Part shown: positions 1 through 8,319 of the stretch, in pieces | How the letters are laid out: each line of letters opens with the position of its first letter | How positions within the stretch are numbered: the stretch's first letter is position 1 | Assembly (NCBI GenBank): GCA_002733575.1 | Contig: NVWB01000025.1 | Location: forward strand, 1 to 50,019 | Direction: 5' to 3' | DNA length: 50,019 bases | Source: Blastopirellula sp. | Lineage (GTDB): Bacteria; Planctomycetota; Planctomycetia; Pirellulales; Pirellulaceae | Notes under the pieces: model-generated | The model's input: only the letters and a program-made list of their open reading frames with translations | Told to the model about the DNA's origin: nothing | The model's database searches: none | Position numbers and translations under genes: made by a program

Positions 1-335
1 CGATCATTCAAGTGATCGGTGAAATCGAGAAAGACTCGCTTCGATGCCAACTGTTGAATGGCTTCCCACAGAAGGTCATGCACTTGGTTGTCGGTCAGTT
101 GATCGGCATCTGGCAAGAGAAGTTCAGGATCGAACCAGCGAGAGATTGGCCAAACCGGGGCCTTTTCCCAAGCGAGGATCGCGGTGAGAAAATCGTTCTC
201 AACTTTGATTGGCACGCGTCCAGTGTCTAAGCACTGAAGAGATTCATCAAAAAATGGTTCTAGATCATCCCTCAGTGTTGCGTTCAGCAACAATTGTTCA
301 ACTTCATCAGGATGTGGACGGTGATAGTTTGACAT
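1..335 (-). CDS. Conserved hypothetical protein, C-terminus off the left edge
   Basis: An open frame starts at an ATG (335-333) and stays open for 111 codons to the window edge, so only the N-terminal part is visible. It begins MSNYHRPHPDEVEQLLLNAT and is rich in acidic and aromatic residues, including a W-P-I-S-R-W-F-D-P-E-L stretch. There is no signal peptide or membrane segment, so a soluble cytoplasmic protein is likely. I do not recognise a named family. It is the last visible gene of a minus-strand run after the Sua5-phosphatase fusion and rpiB, but 328 bases separate it from rpiB, so it may have its own promoter. The composition and uninterrupted frame support a real gene; the function is unknown. 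Confidence 0.75.
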   Translation of the reverse strand, partial: MSNYHRPHPDEVEQLLLNATLRDDLEPFFDESLQCLDTGRVPIKVENDFLTAILAWEKAPVWPISRWFDPELLLPDADQLTDNQVHDLLWEAIQQLASKRVFLDFTDHLND

Positions 336-644
336 GGTGCAGCGTTCTCGACGTATCGGCGGATGGTTCTCTTCCTACTAGAAGAGATTTCATTTCCTTT
401 GACTCTAACAGCAATCGAAAATGCTTCAAGCTTTTGAGCAAGTAGAAACGCGGAGAATTTGAAGACCATTTTGCTGAAGATAAGCGTGATTGCTACAATC
501 ATAAAAGATTGACTGTTAGAATCGGTATAATCGATCCATACCGTAGAATTTGCATGACTTTTACCGAGAATAAACCGTAATTCTCTCAAGTCAACCTGCA
601 AGGGTTGTGTGAATTAAACCCTGTCAAAGCATGGTCGCCACTCA
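336..644. other. Intergenic gap upstream of the left-edge gene
   Basis: No convincing gene is seen. A minus-strand frame at 284-601 overlaps the real gene at 1-335 by about 50 bases and has no family resemblance, so I reject it. A small hairpin with a 6-bp stem (CTCTTC / GAAGAG, 369-374 and 381-386) lies just upstream of the left-edge gene. The gap probably holds that gene's promoter, but no clear -35/-10 pair could be picked. Confidence 0.5.
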
Positions 645-667
645 ATAATTGCCTGAGCGGCAATTAT
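645..667 (-). terminator. Hairpin overlapping the rpiB stop codon
   Basis: A perfect 9-bp stem, ATAATTGCC (645-653) and GGCAATTAT (659-667), encloses a 5-base loop and includes the rpiB stop codon at 664-666. No strong U-tract follows on the minus strand. It could be a weak terminator or an mRNA 3'-end stabiliser. Confidence 0.4.
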
Positions 668-1131
668 GAATCAGCATTTTCTTTCTGTGAGTGTCTTCTT
701 TCGACCTCAGTAATCTTTTCAACTCGGCGAGCATGTCGGCCACCCTCGAAATCGGTGGTTAGCCAAATCTCGACCATGCGGTCAATCAATCGTTCGCCCA
801 ACATATCGGCCGAGAGACAGAGTACATTCACGTTGTTATGTCGTCGGCTCATTTCAGCGGTTAAATCATCGTGACAAGTGGCGGCTCTCACCCCGGGCAC
901 TTTATTGGCCGCAATCGCCATGCCTATTCCAGAGCCACAGATCAAGATTCCGCGGTCTACAGTGCCGTTGGAGACATTCTCACCCACATCGGCTGCTACA
1001 TCAGGATAGTCAATACTTTCGTTGTCAAAGCTGCCTTTATCCTCCGACTCATGGCCAAGTCGTTTCAATAAGTCAATTAACTTTGCTTTCACATGAAAGC
1101 CTCGGTGATCGCATCCAATGGCAATTCGCAT
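664..1131 (-). CDS. rpiB: Ribose-5-phosphate isomerase B
   Basis: RpiB interconverts ribose 5-phosphate and ribulose 5-phosphate in the non-oxidative pentose phosphate pathway in the cytoplasm. The protein begins MRIAIGCDHRGF, the conserved N-terminus with the Asp-His pair. It also carries the GSGIGMAIAANKVPGVRAA phosphate-binding/active-site segment and the H-N-N-V-N-V-L-C-L-S stretch typical of the RpiB/LacAB family. Length is about 155 residues, near the usual 145-150. The frame can be extended two codons upstream to a TTG at 1137, but the ATG at 1131 matches the family N-terminus. It lies 50 bases downstream of the Sua5-phosphatase fusion on the same strand and is probably cotranscribed. 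The same neighbours (Sua5, YwlE, RpiB) occur in Bacillus as ywlC, ywlE and ywlF. Confidence 0.93.
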   Translation of the reverse strand: MRIAIGCDHRGFHVKAKLIDLLKRLGHESEDKGSFDNESIDYPDVAADVGENVSNGTVDRGILICGSGIGMAIAANKVPGVRAATCHDDLTAEMSRRHNNVNVLCLSADMLGERLIDRMVEIWLTTDFEGGRHARRVEKITEVERRHSQKENADS

Positions 1132-1181
1132 TCTCAATCACAACCTATAAGAAGAGAAAAGAGTGGTGTGTTACTTATAAT

Positions 1182-2324
1182 TTACAGTTTCGGAAGCAAA
1201 GAGTCAAAATCTAACTGTTTAATCCTCGCGGCAATCTCAGATTCAATCTGATCTGCACACTGCTCGTAGACCTCTTTTGCCCCTCCAAAGGGGTCAGCAA
1301 CGTCAAATCCATCGAGACAAAGGTTGGTAATTCGGTCACTAGCTTGCGGCCAATGCGAGACAATTGCCTCAATATGGCCACGGGTCATCGTCAAAATAAG
1401 GTCCGCATGTTCGATCAATCGATCCCCAATCGGCTGGCTGGCATGTTGAGAGAGATCTAATCCTCGCTCAGACAAGACACTAACTGCTTCTACCGATGGA
1501 CGCCCGCCAGGATAGGCAGCGATTCCAGCGGAGGAAACAACTACCCCCCGGTCAATCAAATGATCGATTTCACACCCAAGATGATTGGCGATCTGTTTTT
1601 GCATTAACAGTTCGGCCATAGGGCTACGGCAGGTATTTCCGGTACAAACAAATAAGATATTAAAACTACTCAATCGACTTAAAACCTTTTTACTAACAAC
1701 GCCTTCCCGCAGGATGGTCAACTGGTTTTCCTGAACTTTTACGACCGTAGAGCTTTGAGCATAACGACATTTACCATCGTCTAACACTAACTGCACCGCA
1801 TCTCCTAGGCTCTCGGCAACTTGGCTGCCTTCTACCACATCTGGCTCACCTGACAAATTGGCACTGGTTAATGCCAGCGGACCAGGCAAAAAACGCATCA
1901 CTTCAGTGATTAAGTCGTGGGCCGGAATTCGTAATCCAACCATTCCCGTAGGGGCTACCGCTTGTATTACTGAGGGTGCAAAGTTCTCAACAACACTATT
2001 TTGCCCCGCACAAGGCAAAACCAGGGTCACAGGCCCTGGCCAACAACGCCGGGCCAATCGAGCACTAAGCTTCGATGCCTGCGGTACATAGTCCCATAAT
2101 TGATCGGAATGCTGAATTGCTAATGCAAGTGGTTGATTCTCGGGTCTTCCTTTGGCTATTAATAACTTTTGAACTGCGTCTGCGTTTAAGGCTGAAACCG
2201 CTAGTCCATAGACGGTTTCAGTCGGAAAAGCAACAATTTGTCCCTCGGCCAAGGCTTGTACGGCACGATGGATTACATCGCGACGATCATCCGCCGATCT
2301 GACGTCTATGACCTGAGTAGGCAT
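1182..2324 (-). CDS. Fusion: Sua5/YciO/YrdC threonylcarbamoyl-AMP synthase plus YwlE-type low-molecular-weight phosphatase
   Basis: This 380-residue protein joins two domains. Residues about 12-200 form a Sua5/YrdC domain, which makes threonylcarbamoyl-AMP from threonine, bicarbonate and ATP for tRNA t6A37. Seen motifs are FPTETVYGLAVSA, KGRPENQPLAL (the KxR motif) and LALTSANLSGEPD. After a short linker, residues about 220-375 form a low-molecular-weight phosphatase. Its P-loop is CTGNTCRS, with nucleophile Cys227 and Arg233, and ADPFGG supplies the general-acid Asp. The fifth P-loop position is Thr231, as in the protein-arginine phosphatase YwlE; tyrosine phosphatases usually have Ile there. 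The ATG at 2324 fits the Sua5 N-terminus. rpiB follows on the same strand. The domain calls are firm; arginine-phosphatase specificity is inferred from the P-loop and the gene order. Confidence 0.9.
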   Translation of the reverse strand: MPTQVIDVRSADDRRDVIHRAVQALAEGQIVAFPTETVYGLAVSALNADAVQKLLIAKGRPENQPLALAIQHSDQLWDYVPQASKLSARLARRCWPGPVTLVLPCAGQNSVVENFAPSVIQAVAPTGMVGLRIPAHDLITEVMRFLPGPLALTSANLSGEPDVVEGSQVAESLGDAVQLVLDDGKCRYAQSSTVVKVQENQLTILREGVVSKKVLSRLSSFNILFVCTGNTCRSPMAELLMQKQIANHLGCEIDHLIDRGVVVSSAGIAAYPGGRPSVEAVSVLSERGLDLSQHASQPIGDRLIEHADLILTMTRGHIEAIVSHWPQASDRITNLCLDGFDVADPFGGAKEVYEQCADQIESEIAARIKQLDFDSLLPKL

Positions 2325-2604
2325 ACTTACTACTGGATACTCCGATAATCCAAAATGTCTTTAACCAACAGTCGTTATCAATAGTGTCTTCTCTCGATAA
2401 ACGCTATTTATATTGCGGAAGTCTTTATACCACAATGCTTTACTATATGCGAACAGATAATGAAAATTCAAGTAGTGAATAGCAAATGGATTCTGAAAAA
2501 GATTATTCAGAAGATTGCCGGTCAACCATCGAACAATTACTCAGATGGCTGGTTGATTCATCAATGCCCATGAAATGGATAGGCTGCGAATCACCTGCTT
2601 TTCT

Positions 2605-2717
2605 AAGAGCGTCAAGTTCTTTTGCGGCAAATTGACTAATTATCGGCTGTAGGTTTGCCTGATTCCGCAGTTTCGTAGATAATGTTTATGACGCTTCAAA
2701 ATTTACTTGACGCTCTT
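2605..2717. repeat. 12-bp inverted repeat pair in the gap before the NHL lipoprotein gene
   Basis: AAGAGCGTCAAG (2605-2616) and its exact complement CTTGACGCTCTT (2706-2717) face each other across 89 bases. A second inner pair, GGCAAA (2626-2631) and TTTGCC (2654-2659), lies inside. The right arm ends 39 bases before the start codon at 2757, so the element could be a leader RNA fold or an operator. The rest of the 2325-2756 gap holds only a 49-codon frame at 2486-2635 with no recognisable product. Confidence 0.5.
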
Positions 2718-2756
2718 TTCTAGTATTTATCCCTACTCACTCTTACTGAAAACCTT

Positions 2757-3713
2757 ATGCCGCTTCGCTTCGATTGCCTAAAAATCTGGTTCTCCTTTGC
2801 TGCACTGGCAACTTTAGCCATTGTGTCAGGCTGTGTACCTACGGCTGAAACGCATGAAGGCAATCTTGAGGCGATTTGGGGCAAACGAGGGGTCTCAGAT
2901 GGTCGATTTGAAAAGCCGAGGGCAGTGGCTATCGATCAGAAAGATAACCTGTATATAGTCGATATGACCGCACGTATTCAAGTTTTTGATCGTGCTGGCA
3001 GCTTTGTACGATCTTGGCAAATCCCCGAGTTTTATCGAGGTCGGCCTTCTGGGCTATCAATCAATAATGATGGCAACTTACTGGTAGCCGATACCCATTA
3101 CAACCGAATGTTGATCTACACGCCTGATGGAAGACGGCTAGACAAACAAACGATTGGCGGCGAGGAAGGCAATGGACCTGGACAATTTGGTTTTGTGACC
3201 GATGCGGTGCAAGATTCCAAGGGAAACTACTATATCGCCGAATATGGAGAATATGATCGGATACAAAAATTTGACTCCGATGGCAACTACCTGTTTGAAT
3301 GGGGAAGCCACGGGACAGAGCCAGGTGAGTTCGTCCGACCGCAGAATCTGACGATCGATGAGAATGACATGATTTGGGTTGCCGATGCCTGTAATCATCG
3401 AATTCAAGTGTTTGATGCCACCGGAAGTGAAGCTAAGTTAGTAAAAATCTGGGGCGAATTAGGTTCCGAAACTGGCAAACTAAGTTATCCGTATGATCTC
3501 GTACTTGATGGAAAAGGACATGTTTATATTGTGGAGTACGGAAATCATCGTGTGCAAAAATTTACGCTCGATGGAGAAAGCCTGGGTGCCTGGGGCATCT
3601 ATGGCCGGAGTGAAGGGAAATTGAACAACCCTTGGGCACTGGTACTAGATCGTAAGGGAAGGGTTCATGTCCTAGACTCAAATAATCATCGCGTACAAAG
3701 GATTGTTTTATAA
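2757..3713 (+). CDS. NHL-repeat beta-propeller lipoprotein
   Basis: The protein has 318 residues. The N-terminus is a signal peptide ending in a lipobox, I-V-S-G-C, with the lipidated Cys near residue 26; the mature protein should be membrane-anchored outside the cytoplasm. The remainder consists of NHL repeats at roughly 45-residue spacing, with recurrent signatures such as P-x-x-[LV]-x-[LVI]-D-x-x-[GD]-x-[LIV]-[YWV]-[IV]-x-[DE] and N-H-R-[IV]-Q-[VK]-F. This predicts a six-bladed propeller; the last blades include GHVYIVEYGNHRVQKF and HVLDSNNHRVQRIVL. Such proteins usually act as protein- or ligand-binding scaffolds, and some are lyases. No catalytic residues can be assigned here. It appears monocistronic, with 432 bases upstream and 357 bases before the next gene. 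Confidence 0.85.
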   Translation: MPLRFDCLKIWFSFAALATLAIVSGCVPTAETHEGNLEAIWGKRGVSDGRFEKPRAVAIDQKDNLYIVDMTARIQVFDRAGSFVRSWQIPEFYRGRPSGLSINNDGNLLVADTHYNRMLIYTPDGRRLDKQTIGGEEGNGPGQFGFVTDAVQDSKGNYYIAEYGEYDRIQKFDSDGNYLFEWGSHGTEPGEFVRPQNLTIDENDMIWVADACNHRIQVFDATGSEAKLVKIWGELGSETGKLSYPYDLVLDGKGHVYIVEYGNHRVQKFTLDGESLGAWGIYGRSEGKLNNPWALVLDRKGRVHVLDSNNHRVQRIVL

Positions 3714-4070
3714 GAACGGTGCTGATTCATTCGGATGAATAATTTCCGCAGGATTTACTCAAAACGAACCAATATCGACATGTTTTACGCGAAATGAATG
3801 CGTAACTGCATTACAACTTTACTTTTTACGTGCAAACCATCCATTTCACTGTAAAATGTACACCAAACCGGGTATCATGCAGCGTAGTTAAAACACAGTG
3901 TAATGAGAACCTAGCGTAGTAATTAACTCCTTTTCAAATTATCTGCTCAAACACGGCTCACAAACTAAACAGAGATACTAAACATTTGATAACGATTGGG
4001 TTATCGCAATGATTGGTACTTTTTACCTCTTTTTGCTCTGAGGATTTCAGGAGCAAGGCTCAGGTTACGG
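3714..4070 (+). other. Intergenic gap before the vWA operon
   Basis: A short hairpin, ATTCAT-TCGG-ATGAAT (3725-3740), lies 11 bases past the NHL gene stop. It has a stable tetraloop type but only a weak following T-run, so it is a poor terminator candidate. The rest is AT-rich and should contain the promoter of the vWA/MoxR operon, but I could not choose a convincing -35/-10 pair. A frame continuous with the vWA gene extends up to a TTG at 3996; its sequence does not look like part of that protein. Confidence 0.4.
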
Positions 4071-7000
4071 ATGATGGAACTCGACATTGCTTTTAATAAG
4101 CCTTACTTATTGTTGCTCCTAGCAACCGTTCCATTACTTTGGATCTTTAGCTTCCGTAGCCTGTCTGGCTTAGGAACTTTCAGAAGATTAACCGCACTCG
4201 GCTTGCGTTCGGTGGTCTTAATTCTTTTGATCTGTGCCCTGGCGGAAATGCAGTTCTTGCGGACTAGTCAAAAACTGGCCGTGATTTATGTGCTCGATCA
4301 ATCGATGAGTGTCCCGGCTGAGAAGCGAGCCGCCATGGTTCAATACGTGGTCAAAGAGGTCAGCGAGCATCGTAACGGCAGTCGAGGTGATATGGCCGGA
4401 GTGGTTGTCTTCGGCAGAGAGGCGACCATCGAAGTCCCTCCTTATGATGACATTTTGCCCATTCAACAGGGCAGACTCGAAAGCCTCATCAACGTACGCG
4501 CAGATGCCACGAATTTGGAAGCGGCATTGAAACTGGCACAAGCCTCGTTTCCCGAAGATGCTGCAAAACGCATTGTGGTAGTTACCGATGGAAACGAAAC
4601 CGCAGGTGATGCAGAGGCAATCGCAAGAAATCTTGTCGCAAATGGAATTGGAATCGATATTGTACCAGTTGAACTTTCGACCCGATCTGAAGTTGCGGTT
4701 GAAAAAATTGCACTGCCTGAAGATGTACGCAAAGGCCAGCCCATTCAAGCCAGTGTCGTACTCAACAACATGACCAAGTCAACCCCCGACGATCCTGGCC
4801 ATGTACAAGGCAAGCTGGTGATTGTCCGCAAGTATGGAAAGCGAGAAGATATCATTTCTGAACAAGAGATTGATCTTCCGCCGGGCAAAAAAGTCTTGAC
4901 CTTCCAACATACCATTGATCGAGCCGACTTCTACACTTACGAAGCGAGATTTATCCCCGAGGATGAATCGGATGACTCGATGTCTCAAAACAACACCGCC
5001 ACTGCTTTTACGCATGTTCGCGGCCAAGGCAGTGTGCTGTTGATCGAAGACTGGGAGAACCCTGGTGAGTTCGCTTATTTAGTTGATCGGCTCAGGGCCA
5101 ATAACATCGAAGTCGATGTCATGCCCAGCAATAACCTCTTCTCAAGTTTGGCCGAACTACAACGCTACGATAGTGTACTGTTAGGAAATGTCCCACGTTC
5201 TAGCGGGTCGGAAGCAAGAGATGTCTCTAGTTTTAGTGATCAACAAATCAACATTCTCGTCCGTAACACACAGCAAATGGGTTGTGGATTAGTGATGTTA
5301 GGTGGGCCGCAATCGTTTGGAGCCGGTGGCTGGGCCAACACCGAACTCGAAAAGGCCATGCCGGTCGACTTCACGATTAAAGATGCCAAAGTCGTTCCTG
5401 TCGGGGCGTTAGTTTTAATCATGCATGCCTCGGAACTGGCACAAGGAAATTACTGGCAAAAAGTGGTCGGCCGAGAGTCGATCAAGTCACTAGGCTACAA
5501 CGACTACTGTGGTCTGCTGCATTGGAACGGAACTGATCAATGGCTCTGGGGTGCTCCTACTGGTTTGGTGCCGGTAGGGCCGAATCGTACTCAAATGTTA
5601 GCCCGCTTAGGACGTATGGCACCAGGTGACATGCCCGCGTTTGACCCCTCGATGAAAATGGCGCTGGCAGCCTTTAACCGCTTACCGAAAGGTAACGTGG
5701 CCATCAAACATATGATTATCATCAGCGATGGAGATCCACCTAAACCAAATCCTGCAACGCTCAATGGCCTGGTAGCGGCAGGCGTAAAAGTGACCACGGT
5801 GGCGATTGGAACACACGGCCCCGCTGGAAGCACGCCGCTTCGCCAGATAGCAAAAGCCACAGGCGGAAAGTACTATGTAGTCACCAACCCTAAAGCCTTG
5901 CCCCGAATCTACCAGCGAGAAGCACGCCGGATTTCACAGCCGCTAATTAAAGAACACCTTGGCATGTTTCCTAAAACGGTCTACCCACATGAGATTGTTC
6001 GCGGGTTCGACAGTTACCCTGCATTCGATGGTTATGTAATGACCACGTTAAAAGATAATCCACTGGTCGATCCCGTTTTGGCCGCACCGGTTCCTGCAGG
6101 CAACCCTGAAAATGCCACTTTATTGGCCACTTGGACGTATGGACTAGGCCGATCTGTCGCGTTCACCAGCGATGCCGGTAGACGCTGGACCAACGAGTGG
6201 ACAAGCTGGGATGGTTACGACAAATTCTTCACCCAGATGGTTCGCTGGTCGATGCGACCTGCCGGAGACCAAGGGCAGTACACGGTCTCTTCCGAAGTCA
6301 TTGATGGTAAAGTTCGTGTGGTGGTGACTGCCATGGACAAAGAAGACAAGTACCTGAACTTTCTTAATGTCACAGGCAATGTTGTTGGCCCTGACATGCA
6401 GCCCAAAGATTTTCGCCTCGAACAAGTCGCATCAGGGCGGTATGTCGGAGAGTTTGAAGTCGATCAATCAGGCAGTTATTTCATGTCACTCGTGCCCGGC
6501 CCTGGCCAGGCACCGATTCGTACGGGGGTCAATGTTCCCTATTCGGCCGAGTTCCGTCAGCAGTTTACCAACAACAACTTGTTGGAAAAACTAGCTGAAA
6601 TGAAGCCCGAAGGAGGCAAGCCAGGGAAAATCATCACCGGCAACTTGGCGATTGGTCGAGTCGATGATCTGCTAGAGACCGACACGTTTCGCCACGACTT
6701 AGCCAAGGCGATCAGTAGCGAACATATTTGGCCAATCCTCTTGGTGATTTGTGCCGTTGTGTTTTTGCCCGATGTCTTTATTCGCCGCGTGACCATTGGC
6801 TTTGAATGGTTGGAGCCTGTTTATGCTGGAGCAACCGCCATGATCTTTGGTGCCCAAGAAGAAGAAAAAGCAGACGAACGTATGGATCGTTTACGTATGA
6901 GTAAAGAACGAGTTACTGCCAACATTGACGAACGAAAAGCGTCCGCCCGATTTGAAATGGACCCTGATGAGAATATCTCAGCCAGTGCCCTTGATGAAGA

Positions 7001-7163
7001 ACTGGCCACAGATAGACTAGCTCCGAGTATCATTCGTCCAGAAAAAAAGGGACTAGACTCTCAGCCCGAAGAAGAAGACTATACCTCACGGCTGCTTAGA
7101 GCAAAACAAAAAGCGAGAAAACAATCATCGGGAGATCAACCCTCTGGTGGCGATCTCAACTAA
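4071..7163 (+). CDS. BatA-like membrane protein with vWA and GATase1-like domains
   Basis: From the ATG at 4071 the product is about 1030 residues; a TTG 25 codons upstream is possible but adds non-family sequence. Two N-terminal membrane helices (about 8-27 and 45-63) are followed by a vWA domain with an intact metal site: D-Q-S-M-S near residue 76, a conserved Thr (ADATN), and Asp in VVTDGNET. Residues about 320-430 resemble the glutamine-amidotransferase-like fold found in these proteins (LLIEDWENPGEFAYL, VMLGGPQSFGAGG). A second vWA-like region follows (about 435-620) with MIIISDGDP, but its DxSxS position reads H-A-S-E-L, so it is degenerate. A helix at about 885-905 precedes a long charged cytoplasmic tail. 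It is the first gene of an operon with moxR, a DUF58 gene and a second vWA gene. The family is linked to MoxR-dependent maturation or stress functions; the exact role is unknown. Confidence 0.87.
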   Translation: MMELDIAFNKPYLLLLLATVPLLWIFSFRSLSGLGTFRRLTALGLRSVVLILLICALAEMQFLRTSQKLAVIYVLDQSMSVPAEKRAAMVQYVVKEVSEHRNGSRGDMAGVVVFGREATIEVPPYDDILPIQQGRLESLINVRADATNLEAALKLAQASFPEDAAKRIVVVTDGNETAGDAEAIARNLVANGIGIDIVPVELSTRSEVAVEKIALPEDVRKGQPIQASVVLNNMTKSTPDDPGHVQGKLVIVRKYGKREDIISEQEIDLPPGKKVLTFQHTIDRADFYTYEARFIPEDESDDSMSQNNTATAFTHVRGQGSVLLIEDWENPGEFAYLVDRLRANNIEVDVMPSNNLFSSLAELQRYDSVLLGNVPRSSGSEARDVSSFSDQQINILVRNTQQMGCGLVMLGGPQSFGAGGWANTELEKAMPVDFTIKDAKVVPVGALVLIMHASELAQGNYWQKVVGRESIKSLGYNDYCGLLHWNGTDQWLWGAPTGLVPVGPNRTQMLARLGRMAPGDMPAFDPSMKMALAAFNRLPKGNVAIKHMIIISDGDPPKPNPATLNGLVAAGVKVTTVAIGTHGPAGSTPLRQIAKATGGKYYVVTNPKALPRIYQREARRISQPLIKEHLGMFPKTVYPHEIVRGFDSYPAFDGYVMTTLKDNPLVDPVLAAPVPAGNPENATLLATWTYGLGRSVAFTSDAGRRWTNEWTSWDGYDKFFTQMVRWSMRPAGDQGQYTVSSEVIDGKVRVVVTAMDKEDKYLNFLNVTGNVVGPDMQPKDFRLEQVASGRYVGEFEVDQSGSYFMSLVPGPGQAPIRTGVNVPYSAEFRQQFTNNNLLEKLAEMKPEGGKPGKIITGNLAIGRVDDLLETDTFRHDLAKAISSEHIWPILLVICAVVFLPDVFIRRVTIGFEWLEPVYAGATAMIFGAQEEEKADERMDRLRMSKERVTANIDERKASARFEMDPDENISASALDEELATDRLAPSIIRPEKKGLDSQPEEEDYTSRLLRAKQKARKQSSGDQPSGGDLN

Positions 7164-7227
7164 CGACCGTTTTAACTTATTCAATCATCATTCAATCAGA
7201 ACAGAACAACTAAAGAGGTAACAGCTT

Positions 7228-8259
7228 ATGAGTGTTGGCGAATCGATGCAACAACAGGCCGAAGAATTCCGTAATCGCTACAACGCTGTGAAAGATCAAA
7301 TACAAAGGGTGATCGTAGGACATGACGACATCATTCACGGGGTGCTCACCTGCATGTTTGTCGGCGGGCACTGCCTGCTAGAAGGCGTGCCAGGTTTGGG
7401 TAAGACCTTGCTGATTCGCACGCTCTCGCAAACCATGGACTTGGACTTCAATCGAATCCAATACACGCCAGACTTGATGCCTGCCGATATCTTAGGCACC
7501 AACATGGTAATGGAAACCCCCGATGGCAAGCGTGTATTTGAATTTCAAAAAGGACCGATCTTCACCCAGATCTGTCTAGCAGACGAAATCAATCGGGCCA
7601 CGCCGAAAACACAATCGGCCATGCTTGAAACGATGCAAGAAGGGACCGTAACGGTTGCTGGTATACGGCATGAATTAAAAAAGCCGTTCTTTGTGTTGGC
7701 CACCCAAAATCCGATTGAACAAGAAGGAACCTATCCACTGCCGGAAGCGCAACTGGATCGTTTCTTTTTCAAGTTAGTGGCCGGGTATTCTTCCGCCGAA
7801 GATCTAGGCACCATCATTGATCGTACTACCAAAGGTATCAACGTGGAGCCAGAAAAAGTGATGGATGGGGCCGAGATCATCAAATGGCAAAAATTGATTC
7901 GCGAGGTCATTTTAGCCAAACATGTGCAAGACTATATCGTACGTCTCACATTGGCCACGCATCCCGATGGCCCTATGGCATTGCCGGTCACCAATCAATA
8001 TCTTCGCTGGGGTGCGAGTCCTCGTGGAGCCCAAACCTTGGCCCTGGCTGCCAAAGTACGTGCCTTGTTAGATGGCCGCTACAATGTGAGCTTCGAAGAT
8101 ATTCGGCGTGTCTATTTGCCCGCCATGCGTCATCGCGTGATTCTCAACTTTGAAGCCCAAGCCGAAGGTCTCGATACCGATCACGTATTGCTAGAGATTT
8201 TAGAAAAACTCCCAGAGAAGTCGGACGACATGCCCGTTACCGCTTCAGTAGTCAGCTAG
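7228..8259 (+). CDS. MoxR-family AAA+ ATPase
   Basis: This 343-residue protein has Walker A GVPGLGKT (about 53-60), Walker B ICLADEINR (about 115), and the MoxR segments ATPKTQSAMLETMQEGTV, VLATQNPIEQEGTYPLPEAQ and LDRFFFK. The C-terminal lid contains the RWGASPRGAQTL motif. MoxR ATPases act as chaperone-like partners of vWA proteins, often inserting metal or assembling complexes. A good ribosome-binding site, AAAGAGGT (7212-7219), lies 8 bases before the ATG. It sits 64 bases after the vWA/BatA-like gene and 60 bases before the DUF58 gene, the classical MoxR-DUF58-vWA order. It most likely drives conformational changes in the flanking vWA proteins (inference). Confidence 0.93.
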   Translation: MSVGESMQQQAEEFRNRYNAVKDQIQRVIVGHDDIIHGVLTCMFVGGHCLLEGVPGLGKTLLIRTLSQTMDLDFNRIQYTPDLMPADILGTNMVMETPDGKRVFEFQKGPIFTQICLADEINRATPKTQSAMLETMQEGTVTVAGIRHELKKPFFVLATQNPIEQEGTYPLPEAQLDRFFFKLVAGYSSAEDLGTIIDRTTKGINVEPEKVMDGAEIIKWQKLIREVILAKHVQDYIVRLTLATHPDGPMALPVTNQYLRWGASPRGAQTLALAAKVRALLDGRYNVSFEDIRRVYLPAMRHRVILNFEAQAEGLDTDHVLLEILEKLPEKSDDMPVTASVVS

Positions 8260-8319
8260 TTATTCCTTGAGCGTGCCTCCAAGTTTTGATTAACACCCTT
8301 TGATTGATGATGGAACTTT

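Noticed and set aside
284..601. Minus-strand frame of 105 codons in the first gap
   Set aside because: It overlaps the better-supported gene at 1-335 by about 50 bases, and its sequence shows no family features.
2486..2635. 49-codon plus-strand frame in the gap before the NHL gene
   Set aside because: Too short, with no ribosome-binding site or recognisable product; it also overlaps the inverted repeat.
4218..4748. Antisense frame of 176 codons inside the vWA gene
   Set aside because: It lies wholly within a strongly supported gene on the other strand, and its composition is that of a shadow.
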